Source: an uncultured Pirellulaceae bacterium
GTDB taxonomy: Bacteria; Planctomycetota; Planctomycetia; Pirellulales; Pirellulaceae
Assembly: GCA_934278005.1 (NCBI GenBank)
Contig: CAKQWG010000140.1
Span: 1-8,431, forward strand
Length of the DNA: 8,431 bases
Direction of reading: 5' to 3'
A program made the position numbers and the translations under genes. Position 1 is the stretch's first letter; each line of letters begins with the position of its first letter. A model generated the notes under the pieces. The model was not told the origin of the DNA and ran no database searches. It saw only the letters and a list, made by a program, of their open reading frames with translations. This document shows, piece by piece, positions 1 through 6,632 of the stretch.

Positions 1-18
1 AGAGCTTATCAACCAAAT

Positions 19-30
19 TGTCAAAGATCA
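19..30 (-). promoter_or_regulatory. boxA-like antitermination site (leftward)
   Basis: The minus strand reads TGATCTTTGACA, followed by ATTT. This closely resembles boxA of rRNA leaders (E. coli TGCTCTTTAACA; Gram-positive TGTTCTTTGA). boxA RNA is bound by NusB/NusE and prevents premature termination in untranslated RNAs, mainly rRNA and in some cases CRISPR RNA. Its place downstream of three tandem promoters and a small hairpin fits a stable-RNA leader. The RNA gene itself lies beyond the window edge, so its identity is inferred. Confidence 0.58.
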
Positions 31-39
31 GTTGTTTGT

Positions 40-55
40 CTCGCGGTTAGGCGAG
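40..55 (-). promoter_or_regulatory. boxB-like leader hairpin
   Basis: An inverted repeat CTCGC (40-44) and GCGAG (51-55) has a 6-nt loop. It lies just downstream of predicted promoter P1 and 9 bases before the boxA-like sequence on the minus strand. In Escherichia coli rrn leaders, a boxB hairpin precedes boxA in the same order. The stem is only 5 bp, so this is suggestive rather than firm. Confidence 0.4.
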
Positions 56-61
56 TCACTT

Positions 62-90
62 AATGTATCGGCCGGTGAAGTGTTCGTCAA
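62..90 (-). promoter_or_regulatory. Putative sigma70 promoter P1 (leftward, nearest the left edge)
   Basis: On the minus strand the -35 hexamer TTGACG (85-90) and the -10 hexamer TACATT (62-67) are separated by exactly 17 bp. This predicts a start near position 55, reading off the left edge. A/T-rich tracts lie upstream at 107-126, where UP-element-like or activator sequences of strong promoters occur. The transcript would begin in the small hairpin at 40-55 and pass the boxA-like sequence at 19-30. The hexamers are seen directly; promoter activity is inferred. Confidence 0.62.
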
Positions 91-174
91 GAGCAGTTTT
101 GCAAGCATTTAAAAAGTTTTTTAAACGCTGGCGTCGGCTGCAACTTGTCGCCTCTTGGCCACCGATGAACAGGA

Positions 175-203
175 AGTTTATCGGCCGGTGGAGTGTTCGT
201 CAA
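175..203 (-). promoter_or_regulatory. Putative sigma70 promoter P2 (second tandem copy)
   Basis: The minus strand has TTGACG (198-203), a 17-bp spacer and TAAACT (175-180), predicting a start near 168. The spacer differs from that of P1 at a single base. A/T-rich DNA lies upstream at about 215-237. The -10 hexamer is a weaker match than in P1, but spacing and context are kept. Confidence 0.55.
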
Positions 204-282
204 GAGCAGTTTTGCAAGCATTTAAGAGATTTAAAAGCTTGCGTTGGCTGCGGCTCGCGTTTCACTGCCACCGATGAACAAG

Positions 283-311
283 AATGTATCGGCAGCTTTC
301 GCCGCCCGCAA
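283..311 (-). promoter_or_regulatory. Putative sigma70 promoter P3 (third, degenerate copy)
   Basis: The minus strand has TTGCGG (306-311), a 17-bp spacer and TACATT (283-288), predicting a start near 276. The spacer sequence differs from P1 and P2, yet both hexamers and their spacing are retained. An A/T-containing stretch follows at 321-342. This is the weakest of the three copies and may be a decayed promoter. Confidence 0.42.
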
Positions 312-363
312 GGCGTCCGAGCAAGAATTTGCAAAGAGATTTGGCGACTCGCCTGCGGCTTAG

Positions 364-442
364 CCGGGGGAACCTGCCCCCCGGTGGTCTAGCGGGGGGC
401 TAGTCCGCGTTGGCGGGAAATATTGGGGGCGAATCTCCCGCC
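364..442. repeat. Cluster of short G/C-rich inverted repeats
   Basis: Three adjacent inverted repeats are visible. CCGGGGG (364-370) pairs with CCCCCGG (378-384) across a 7-nt loop. CTAGC (389-393) pairs with GCTAG (399-403) around five G. GGCGGGA (412-418) pairs with TCCCGCC (436-442) across 17 nt. None is followed by a clear T-run on either strand, so classic intrinsic terminators are not supported. They sit between the leftward promoter array and the rightward AAA+ gene and could insulate the two or be a decayed dispersed repeat. Confidence 0.5.
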
Positions 443-594
443 GTCTCGGCAGTTTGGCCGGCGTACTTCTAGAAAAATCTTCGCTCGGGCCGGCGGTTTT
501 CGCCCAAATCGCGTTTGCAGAGCCCAATATCGTGACCTAAGGTCTGATTGACGAAGGCTCCCCGAATCATTTCTTGCCTACAAAAGCGAATTCG
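443..594. other. Upstream region of the AAA+ ATPase gene, no gene seen
   Basis: This non-coding stretch lies between the inverted-repeat cluster and the ATPase start. It must hold the ATPase promoter, but no convincing -35/-10 pair is visible. A TTGACG at 548-553 has no acceptable -10 at the right distance. No good Shine-Dalgarno sequence precedes 595. Overlapping open frames here look like chance. Confidence 0.4.
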
Positions 595-2157
595 ATGAAC
601 GCTCCCAACGCCAGTCTGGACCCAAACGAGCTCGGTTCGGCCGATCTCGCACGCATCTTGGAGCGCATCGGTGGTCTGGTGAATCAGCATTCAGGTAGCG
701 ATGCGGTGCATGCCACCCAGTCGAACTGCCAGGCTGGTCGATCCATCCATCGCCCGGCGTGCGAACAAGCTCCAGTGCCTCGCGCCGGGGTGGCGGCGGA
801 AGTAGAATCACCGCCCGCAGCGAGCAGCAGGACAGCCGGTGAAGCGCCTGCGGCAGGCAGCTCCTGCAGTTTCGGACGGCTGACCGGTAATCGCGATGAA
901 GCCTTCATCCCCACGGCACCAACTTCCTTAGAGCAGGCTGGTATAAGTTACACGTTGCTGGAGGCGCTCGTGTTGCGATTCCTGCTGCAGCGCGGCGAGG
1001 CGACCGGCCGGGGCATCGCGCATCAAGTCAAGCTTCCGTTTCTGTTGGTCGAACCCATGCTCAACCGGCTCAAGGCGGAACAGATAACTGCCTATCGAGG
1101 AGCCAACTCGGTCAACGACTACACCCACACGTTAACTGATCAGGGCCGCGACCGAGCCCGCCAGTACTTGCAACAGACCACTTACTTCGGTTCGGCTCCG
1201 GTGCCTTTGGAGCATTATCAGCAAGCAGTTAAACTCCAGTCGGTTGAAGGCCAGCGGCCGCGCCGCGAGGAACTGCTGCACGCTTTTCAAGATCTGTTAA
1301 TCGATCGCAAGATGCTCAGCAAGATCGGTCCGGCCATCAATAGCGGACGCGGCATGTTTCTGTATGGCTATCCGGGCAATGGTAAGACCAGCATCGCCGA
1401 ACGCATCACCATGACGTTTGGCAAATATATCTGGATTCCGCGCTCGCTCTTGATCGATGGCGAGATCATGCGACTGTACGACCCCCTGATGCACGAGCAA
1501 TATGCGGTCGAGGATTCAGTAGGATATCTCAAAGAGGGGGCCTACGACGGTCGCTGGGTCCGCATCAAACGTCCCACGATTATCGCCGGCGGCGAGCTGA
1601 CGATGGAGATGCTGGAGGTGCAGCTAGATAAAGACACTGGCATTAACGAATCACCTCTGCAGATGAAAAGCAATTGCGGCGTGTTGGTCATCGATGACTT
1701 TGGCCGCCAGCGGATGCGTGTTGACGAGCTGCTCAATCGCTGGATCGTGCCGCTGGAGAAGCGGTTTGATTATCTCAATCTCAGTAGTGGCAAGAAAACG
1801 CAGGTCCCCTTCGACCAACTGGTCATCTTCTCCACCAATCTGCAGCCCAAAGACCTAGTCGACGACGCCTTTCTGCGTCGTATCCCTTACAAGATCGAAG
1901 TTGAGAATCCCAGCGAGGCGGCTTTTCGCAAACTGTTTGAGATTATGTGCCCGCGTTCGGGCCTGCCCTACAAAGCCGAGGTGATCGACTACCTAATCGA
2001 TACCCACTATAAACCGCTCGGGCGGCCGTTCCGCAATTGTCACCCACGCGATTTGCTCCTGCAGATCCGCAACTACTGCATGTACCACGATGAACCGCTC
2101 GACCTAAGGAACGACTACGTCGATTTCGCCTGCGAGAATTACTTCTCGATCATGTAG
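595..2157 (+). CDS. Winged-helix / AAA+ ATPase
   Basis: A 520-residue cytoplasmic AAA+ ATPase. Residues 1-30 form a short helical segment, and about 31-108 is an Ala/Pro/Ser-rich linker, probably disordered. About 111-195 looks like a winged helix-turn-helix domain (ALVLRFLLQRGEATGRGIA, ending in a TLTDQGRDRA wing/helix). The AAA+ core follows: Walker A GYPGNGKTS at 258-266, Walker B VLVIDDFGRQ at 363-372, sensor 1 FSTN at 412-415, candidate arginine finger R428/R429 in DAFLRRIPYK, and sensor 2 in RNCHPRD with R485. Walker B has DD where many AAA+ proteins have DE; I recall DDFGRQ as typical of this bacterial family. ATG 595 was preferred to an in-frame TTG at 574; neither has a clear ribosome site. 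It stands alone, convergent with the stress-protein gene. Its partner or substrate is unknown, and the DNA-binding role of the N-terminal domain is inferred. Confidence 0.9.
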   Translation: MNAPNASLDPNELGSADLARILERIGGLVNQHSGSDAVHATQSNCQAGRSIHRPACEQAPVPRAGVAAEVESPPAASSRTAGEAPAAGSSCSFGRLTGNRDEAFIPTAPTSLEQAGISYTLLEALVLRFLLQRGEATGRGIAHQVKLPFLLVEPMLNRLKAEQITAYRGANSVNDYTHTLTDQGRDRARQYLQQTTYFGSAPVPLEHYQQAVKLQSVEGQRPRREELLHAFQDLLIDRKMLSKIGPAINSGRGMFLYGYPGNGKTSIAERITMTFGKYIWIPRSLLIDGEIMRLYDPLMHEQYAVEDSVGYLKEGAYDGRWVRIKRPTIIAGGELTMEMLEVQLDKDTGINESPLQMKSNCGVLVIDDFGRQRMRVDELLNRWIVPLEKRFDYLNLSSGKKTQVPFDQLVIFSTNLQPKDLVDDAFLRRIPYKIEVENPSEAAFRKLFEIMCPRSGLPYKAEVIDYLIDTHYKPLGRPFRNCHPRDLLLQIRNYCMYHDEPLDLRNDYVDFACENYFSIM

Positions 2158-2251
2158 CTAAAGTGCAACGGCTGCATCGAGATTAGGAAATTCAAGGCGT
2201 GGGCGAGTGGTAGAGGCATGCGACATACTACGCTACTCCGGGATCAACGAG

Positions 2252-2267
2252 GTGTGCCAACGCACAC
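2252..2267. terminator. Possible bidirectional hairpin between convergent genes
   Basis: A perfect 6-bp inverted repeat GTGTGC/GCACAC with a CAAC loop lies in the 145-bp gap between the ends of the ATPase and stress-protein genes. Neither strand shows a T-run after it. A terminator role rests on position only. Confidence 0.3.
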
Positions 2268-2302
2268 GGCTAGTGTCAGGGGACTAGAGTCAAGAACAAC
2301 AC

Positions 2303-3217
2303 TCAGCCGGCGGCCGGTGGCGTCACGGCTAGAATCGAACATGGCACGCGCTGCACGATGCGTTCGGCGGTGTTGCCCAGCAGCAAGCCAGAGATGCCGT
2401 GCCGCGCCACCGTGCCGCACACCAACAGATCCGCATCTTCCCTTTCGCACAGTTCCGGTATGGCCACGCTAGGCTCACCTTCGAGCATGCGGGATGCCGG
2501 GCTGCCGACGTGTAGATCGAACTCGGTCAGCAAGGTTTCGAAGCTTTGGCGATGCTGATCGCGATTGAACTGGATCAGCGACTCAAATTCGCTGGCTGGC
2601 AACCGGTGTCTGAGCATTTCAGATCCATACAGGCTCCACACATAGCTCACCAGCAGCTTGGCTCGCTCGCGAGCAGCCAGTGCGATGGCGAAGTGCATGA
2701 TGCGACGACTGAGTTGCTGGTGGGCTGCATCACCCGGCGAGGCATCGACGGCAGCCACGATCGTGCGGCATTGCGGCTCACTTGCTGGGTCTACTAGCCA
2801 GACTGTGCAGGGCGGTTGCTGAATGAGCTTCTGTGAGGAGGTACCCAGGTGGCCCCTTTGACGGCTGCCCTGGCCTTTGGTGGCCCGCACGATTAGATCG
2901 GCTCCGATACGCTGGGCAACTTCGATCGTCACCTGCGATGAGACACCTTCGAGCACCTCACCGTCGGCTTGGATGCTATGCGCGCGGCAGTGATTGAGGA
3001 GCTGTTGAAGTTTTTCGCGCTTCTCTTGAGTGAGCACCTCGTGGATATGCACGTGGTCGCGGCTGAGCAGGCGGATGGTAAAGCTGACGTCTTTCATGAC
3101 GTCGAGCAGATATAGCTGGACCGCGCCGTGCTGGGCCAGTTGCATCGCCCGCTGCAGCTCGGGGTGTTCTGTCTGTGACGAGTCGACGACGACTAAGATT
3201 TTCTTAAAGATCGGCAT
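2303..3217 (-). CDS. UspE-like tandem-domain universal stress protein
   Basis: A 304-residue cytoplasmic protein with two UspA folds, at about 5-143 and 150-300. Each begins with a beta strand ending in Asp (KILVVVDSS; TIVAAVDAS). Domain 2 ends in CGTVARHGISGLLLGNTAERIV (267-288) and a PCSILAV strand. This strongly resembles the GTVGRTGI...LGNTAE segment of E. coli UspE, and domain 1 has the UspE-like PPCTVWLVD end. The usual Usp ATP motif (GxxG, nine residues, G[ST]) is altered: domain 2 reads GTVA then GN, and domain 1 also departs from it, so nucleotide binding may be weak or absent. ATG 3217 is chosen because AGGAA lies 7 nt upstream; an upstream TTG at 3235 is less likely. It follows the phosphoglucosamine mutase by 46 bp on the same strand, probably one operon. 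Stress-survival function is inferred from the family. Confidence 0.9.
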   Translation of the reverse strand: MPIFKKILVVVDSSQTEHPELQRAMQLAQHGAVQLYLLDVMKDVSFTIRLLSRDHVHIHEVLTQEKREKLQQLLNHCRAHSIQADGEVLEGVSSQVTIEVAQRIGADLIVRATKGQGSRQRGHLGTSSQKLIQQPPCTVWLVDPASEPQCRTIVAAVDASPGDAAHQQLSRRIMHFAIALAARERAKLLVSYVWSLYGSEMLRHRLPASEFESLIQFNRDQHRQSFETLLTEFDLHVGSPASRMLEGEPSVAIPELCEREDADLLVCGTVARHGISGLLLGNTAERIVQRVPCSILAVTPPAAG

Positions 3218-3263
3218 GGAAGTGTTCCTTAACAACCTATCTAAATCGTTCGCGACGGGTGCC

Positions 3264-4634
3264 TCACAACTGCTTAGACAATTTGCGAGCTTGGTCGCAC
3301 AGGGCCTGAGCCTCGGCTACCGAAGGCGCTTCGGCGATGAAACGCACGATTGGCTCTGTATTGCTACCGCGGACCAGTAGCCAGCGGTCGGGCCAGGCCA
3401 GTTTCAGTCCATCTTGGCGGCTGGGCTGGGCGTCTGGGATCTCTTCGGTCAGCAGGTCGAACAGCTTGGTTAGTCGGCTGCCGTCCATTTCGATTTTGTC
3501 TTTGACGATCGCCAACGTGGGCAGGCCCGCTACGAGCTGGCTGACCTGCGAGCGGCTGGTGGCTAAGAGTTCGAGGATGCGCGCCATGCCGACGAAGCTA
3601 TCGCGGACGTAGCCCACTTGCGGATCAATCGGGCCACCATTGCCCTCGCCGCCAAAGACAGCATTTTCCGCGATCATCAAATCGGCCACGTTGGCTTCAC
3701 CCACCGCCGACTGCAGCAGCCTGCAGCCGTGCTCAGCCGCGATGATTTTAGCCAGCCCGCTGGTGGCGCAGTTGGTGACTACGGTGCCGGGGCGTTTGGG
3801 TAGGGCCTGTAGCAGGCACAGCGCCAGCGTTAATTCTTCGCCTATATAGCGCCCCTGCTCGTCGATCACGGCTAGCCGATCGGCGTCGGGATCTTGGCAA
3901 AAGCCGATGTCGAAATCGCCTTTCTGAACTGCTGCGCTGATGCTCTTTAGATTGTCGGCCAGCGGTTCGGGCGGGTGAGCAAACTGGCCGTTGGGAATGT
4001 CCCCTAAGATGGTGAACTTGCAACCCAGCGCGATCAACAGTTGCCGGCCCAACAGGCTGCCAGCGCCATGGTTGCTGTCCAGCAGCACGCGAAACGCACG
4101 TTCACGAACGGCCTCGACATCGACGGTCTGCAAAACCTTGGCGCAGTGCGCCGAGTGCGGATCGGCCAGTTGCACATAGTCGCCCAGCCCCTCGACGCCG
4201 ACCCACCGCGTGCGGCCATCGCGATAGGCAGCCAAGACCTTTTCGCCGGCGGTTTTCGGCAGTACTCGACCATCGCTGCCGAAGAGCTTCAGGCCATTGT
4301 ATTGTTTGGGATTATGGCTGGCCGAGATCTGGATTCCGGCCAAGGCGGACTGCTCGCGGACTTGAACTCCGAGCGTGGGCGTGGAGGCCACACCCAGATC
4401 GATCGTCTGTAGACCACTGGCGGACAGGGCCGCAGTCACCGCGTGCACCAACATCTGTCCGCTGCTGCGACCGTCGCGACCGATGATGACTTTGCCGGGC
4501 TGCGCGGTGGGCGACCAAGCCGCTGAACTGAGCGTGCTCGCCAGCGCGGCAGTGTAGCGGGCCGCGACCAGCGGAGTTAATTGTTCGCCGATGGTGCCGC
4601 GCAGGCCACTGACGCTAATGATAGGTTCACTCAC
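3264..4634 (-). CDS. glmM: Phosphoglucosamine mutase, archaeal-type (alpha-D-phosphohexomutase)
   Basis: A 456-residue cytosolic enzyme of the alpha-D-phosphohexomutase superfamily with all four signature loops. They are the catalytic phosphoserine loop SASHNP with S106, the Mg2+ loop DPDADR at 248-253, the sugar-binding loop GEGNGG at 329-334, and the phosphate-binding loop RGSNTEP at 422-428. The GEGNGG loop and SNTEP ending resemble archaeal-type GlmM more than typical bacterial GlmM (GEQSGH). GlmM interconverts glucosamine-6-phosphate and glucosamine-1-phosphate on the way to UDP-GlcNAc and peptidoglycan or LPS. A phosphomannomutase or phosphoglucomutase activity cannot be excluded from sequence. 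GTG 4634 gives an N-terminus MSEPIISVSGLRG like that I expect for homologues, with a weak GAAAG upstream. An in-frame TTG at 4652 would add six residues. It is divergent from another mutase and probably leads an operon with the stress protein. Confidence 0.85.
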   Translation of the reverse strand: MSEPIISVSGLRGTIGEQLTPLVAARYTAALASTLSSAAWSPTAQPGKVIIGRDGRSSGQMLVHAVTAALSASGLQTIDLGVASTPTLGVQVREQSALAGIQISASHNPKQYNGLKLFGSDGRVLPKTAGEKVLAAYRDGRTRWVGVEGLGDYVQLADPHSAHCAKVLQTVDVEAVRERAFRVLLDSNHGAGSLLGRQLLIALGCKFTILGDIPNGQFAHPPEPLADNLKSISAAVQKGDFDIGFCQDPDADRLAVIDEQGRYIGEELTLALCLLQALPKRPGTVVTNCATSGLAKIIAAEHGCRLLQSAVGEANVADLMIAENAVFGGEGNGGPIDPQVGYVRDSFVGMARILELLATSRSQVSQLVAGLPTLAIVKDKIEMDGSRLTKLFDLLTEEIPDAQPSRQDGLKLAWPDRWLLVRGSNTEPIVRFIAEAPSVAEAQALCDQARKLSKQL

Positions 4635-4753
4635 GGATTGACTTTCGTTCAATGGTACCGCCCGTCACAATGTACTAGTTTATGGGCCTCGTGTGGCTTA
4701 CAATCGCCGCAGGCCTATATTCTCTCACTTTTTGCAAACGGTGTCGATTGACG
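4635..4753. promoter_or_regulatory. Divergent promoter region between two sugar-phosphate mutase genes
   Basis: This 119-bp gap must contain start signals for both genes, unless transcription enters from further away. Rightward, TATATT at 4716-4721 is a reasonable -10 with only a poor -35 (TGGCTT, 16-bp spacer). Leftward, the minus strand has TACATT at 4668-4673 with a weak GCCACA 17 bp upstream. Neither pair is strong. No clear operator palindrome was seen. Confidence 0.35.
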
Positions 4754-6571
4754 ATGCGTATCGAAGAAGCGGTTTCAGCGGCAAAACAAGCGGTTCAAGA
4801 CGAAAAACTGACGGCGGCTGCCCTGGAAAATCTTACCACTTGGTTAACGGAGTCGCGGTATGAGGCTTATCAAGACGCGATCGTAGCGCATATCGTCGAT
4901 GGTAAATGGCAGAAGTTGGATGACGTTTTTTGGACCATTATTCCGTTCGGAACCGGCGGACGCCGCGGGCGGATGTACCCGTTTGGCTCAAACGCAATCA
5001 ACGAACGCACGATTGGCGAAAGCGCGCAGGGCCTGGCAACCTATATTTTGGAGCAGCCCGGGGCGTCGAGCAAGCAACTGCGCTGTGCAATAGCCTACGA
5101 TCCGCGGCATCGCTCGCGCGAATTCGCGGAACTGTGCGCGGGCATCATGGCGGCCAACGGTTTCGAAGTCGTATTCCTGGATGATTATCGGGCCACACCA
5201 CAACTTTCATTCGCGGTTCGCTACAAGCAATGCGACTGCGGCATCATGGTCACAGCTAGCCATAACCCGCCCAGCGATAACGCGGTGAAAGTGTATTGGT
5301 CGACCGGTGGTCAAGTTCTACCGCCGCATGACAAGGCGATCATTGATCGGGTAATGAATGTAGATGAAGTTAAGCGAGTGGATTTCGCTCAGGCAGTGCA
5401 AGCCGGGCAGGTCAAGATCTGCACGGCGGAGATAGACCAAGCCTATTTCGCCGAGGTAAATAAATTCGCTTGGCCGGGCCCACGCGACGCCAAGATTGTC
5501 TATTCGCCACTGCATGGCGTTGGCGCGTGTGCTGTGATGCCGGTCTTGGAGCAAGCTGGATTCAAGCAGTGCGAAGTCTATGAACCACACGCCGAGCCCA
5601 ATGGTGATTTTCCGAACGTGCCCGGGCATGTCAGCAATCCGGAGAACCCGGCAGTGTTTGAGGCTATTATCGAGCATGCTCAAACCATCGGTGCGGACGT
5701 CATCTTGGCAACCGATCCTGATTGCGACCGCTTGGGTATCGCCGCGCCGCTAACCACCGATGCCAACTCTGCTTGGGAGACGATCACCGGCAACCAGATC
5801 GGAGCCCTGTTGACCGATTTCGTGTGCGGCCGCATGCAACAACTCGGATTGTTAAGCGACAAGTCGTACGTTATCAAGACTTTGGTTACTACTGAACTGA
5901 TTCGGCATATCTGCGCCGCCTACGATGTGCGATGCGAAGGCAATTTGCACGTCGGCTTTAAGTGGATAGGCGGCGTGATGGATTCCGTAGGCCCTGATGA
6001 TTTTGTGTTCGGCACCGAGGAGTCGCACGGTTACTTGATCGGGCAGTATGCACGCGACAAAGATGCCGCGGTGGCTTGTCTGTTAGCAGCCATGCTGGTA
6101 GCGCAGTTGAAGAGCGAAGGCCAGACGCTGCACCAGCGTCTAGCTGAACTGCAGCGGCAACACGGTTGCCACTTGGAGACGTTGATCAATATCACCATGG
6201 AGGGGAGCGAGGGCATGGCGCATATGAGCCGACTGATGGCCGCCTTCCGCTCCGATCCGCCAACTGAATTAGGCGGAATTGCTGTAGCTGCAGTGCGCGA
6301 CTACAAGGCGCTGACTACGCGGCGGCTTGATGGTAGTACTGAACGCTTAGACGCGCTGGCTGCCGATATGGTCATGCTCGACCTGAAGCTGGACGGAAAC
6401 TATTTTGCCGTGCGGCCATCGGGCACCGAGCCCAAGGTGAAGTTTTACATGTTCACCAGTCTGCCCGCCGAAGAGAGCATCGATCTGCGGGCCGCTCAGC
6501 AGAAATTGGCTAAGCGGCTGTCGCAGTTGGAGGCGGATATCCGGCGCTATGTGGCTGAAAAAATCGGTTGA
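4754..6571 (+). CDS. Phospho-sugar mutase (phosphoglucomutase / phosphomannomutase, long PgcA/PGM2-like type)
   Basis: A 605-residue cytosolic alpha-D-phosphohexomutase, longer than the usual ~450 residues of GlmM/ManB and like the PgcA/PGM2 branch. About 70 residues precede the first domain motif (FGTGGRRGRMYP). Signature loops are the phosphoserine loop TASHNPP at 167-173 with S169, the Mg2+ loop DPDCDR at 321-326, the sugar-specificity loop GTEESHG at 420-426, and the phosphate loop RPSGTEPK at 554-561. All catalytic residues are present. The likely reaction is glucose-1-phosphate to glucose-6-phosphate, linking glycogen or polysaccharide metabolism with glycolysis; phosphopentomutase or phosphomannomutase activity is possible. 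ATG 4754 was chosen over ATG 4682. The 24 extra residues of the longer form look unlike the family's start, and the candidate -10 at 4716-4721 lies between the two. No strong Shine-Dalgarno is visible. The gene is monocistronic and divergent from the glmM-like gene. Confidence 0.92.
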   Translation: MRIEEAVSAAKQAVQDEKLTAAALENLTTWLTESRYEAYQDAIVAHIVDGKWQKLDDVFWTIIPFGTGGRRGRMYPFGSNAINERTIGESAQGLATYILEQPGASSKQLRCAIAYDPRHRSREFAELCAGIMAANGFEVVFLDDYRATPQLSFAVRYKQCDCGIMVTASHNPPSDNAVKVYWSTGGQVLPPHDKAIIDRVMNVDEVKRVDFAQAVQAGQVKICTAEIDQAYFAEVNKFAWPGPRDAKIVYSPLHGVGACAVMPVLEQAGFKQCEVYEPHAEPNGDFPNVPGHVSNPENPAVFEAIIEHAQTIGADVILATDPDCDRLGIAAPLTTDANSAWETITGNQIGALLTDFVCGRMQQLGLLSDKSYVIKTLVTTELIRHICAAYDVRCEGNLHVGFKWIGGVMDSVGPDDFVFGTEESHGYLIGQYARDKDAAVACLLAAMLVAQLKSEGQTLHQRLAELQRQHGCHLETLINITMEGSEGMAHMSRLMAAFRSDPPTELGGIAVAAVRDYKALTTRRLDGSTERLDALAADMVMLDLKLDGNYFAVRPSGTEPKVKFYMFTSLPAEESIDLRAAQQKLAKRLSQLEADIRRYVAEKIG

Positions 6572-6632
6572 GCGAGTATCGCTTGACCGAGTAGCTGTCA
6601 ACGGACATGGGAGATATGGACACGGCCGCCAG

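Larger units (their letters stand above)
62..362 (-). repeat. Tandem direct repeat, three copies of a ~110-bp promoter unit
   Basis: Three head-to-tail units start at 62, 175 and 283, so the periods are 113 and 108 bp. Units 1 and 2 are nearly identical over about 50 bp (62-111 and 175-224), with differences at the -10 hexamer and one in the spacer. They diverge more further on, then share a block reading CCACCGATGAACA on the plus strand. Unit 3 is more degenerate but keeps the start (AATGTATCGGC), the GCAAG-A-TTT block and an A/T-rich tract. The periods differ and 113 is not a multiple of 3, so the repeat does not preserve one reading frame. Read on the minus strand, each unit carries a promoter-like pair of hexamers with the same 17-bp spacing, which makes a duplicated promoter the best explanation. 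Confidence 0.8.

Noticed and set aside
2..112. Open frame from the left edge ending at TAA 110, which could be the C-terminus of a gene reading rightward
   Set aside because: It is only 36 codons long, the product is not recognisable, and its last 17 codons lie inside the tandem repeat. The same DNA is better explained as minus-strand promoter and boxA leader. It cannot be fully excluded without sequence to the left.
63..392. 109-residue open frame on the plus strand
   Set aside because: It runs through the three repeat units, whose period breaks frame, and has an unusual Arg/Cys/Trp-rich composition. It has no ribosome site and no recognisable domain.
366..429. Runs of G that might form a G-quadruplex
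   Set aside because: The four runs are separated by about 23, 15 and 7 bases, too far for a canonical quadruplex. Short hairpins explain part of the composition.
574..594. Longer TTG start for the AAA+ ATPase adding seven residues
   Set aside because: No ribosome site precedes it, and the ATG at 595 gives a normal start. The choice does not affect the domains.
1..594. CRISPR array suggested by repeats near a boxA-like site
   Set aside because: There are only three long degenerate units of ~110 bp with no short identical repeats and unique spacers. The repeats contain promoter hexamers instead.
2303..2345. GTTCGATTC on the minus strand, resembling a tRNA T-arm
   Set aside because: It lies inside the last codons of the stress-protein gene, and no acceptor stem or anticodon arm can be built around it.
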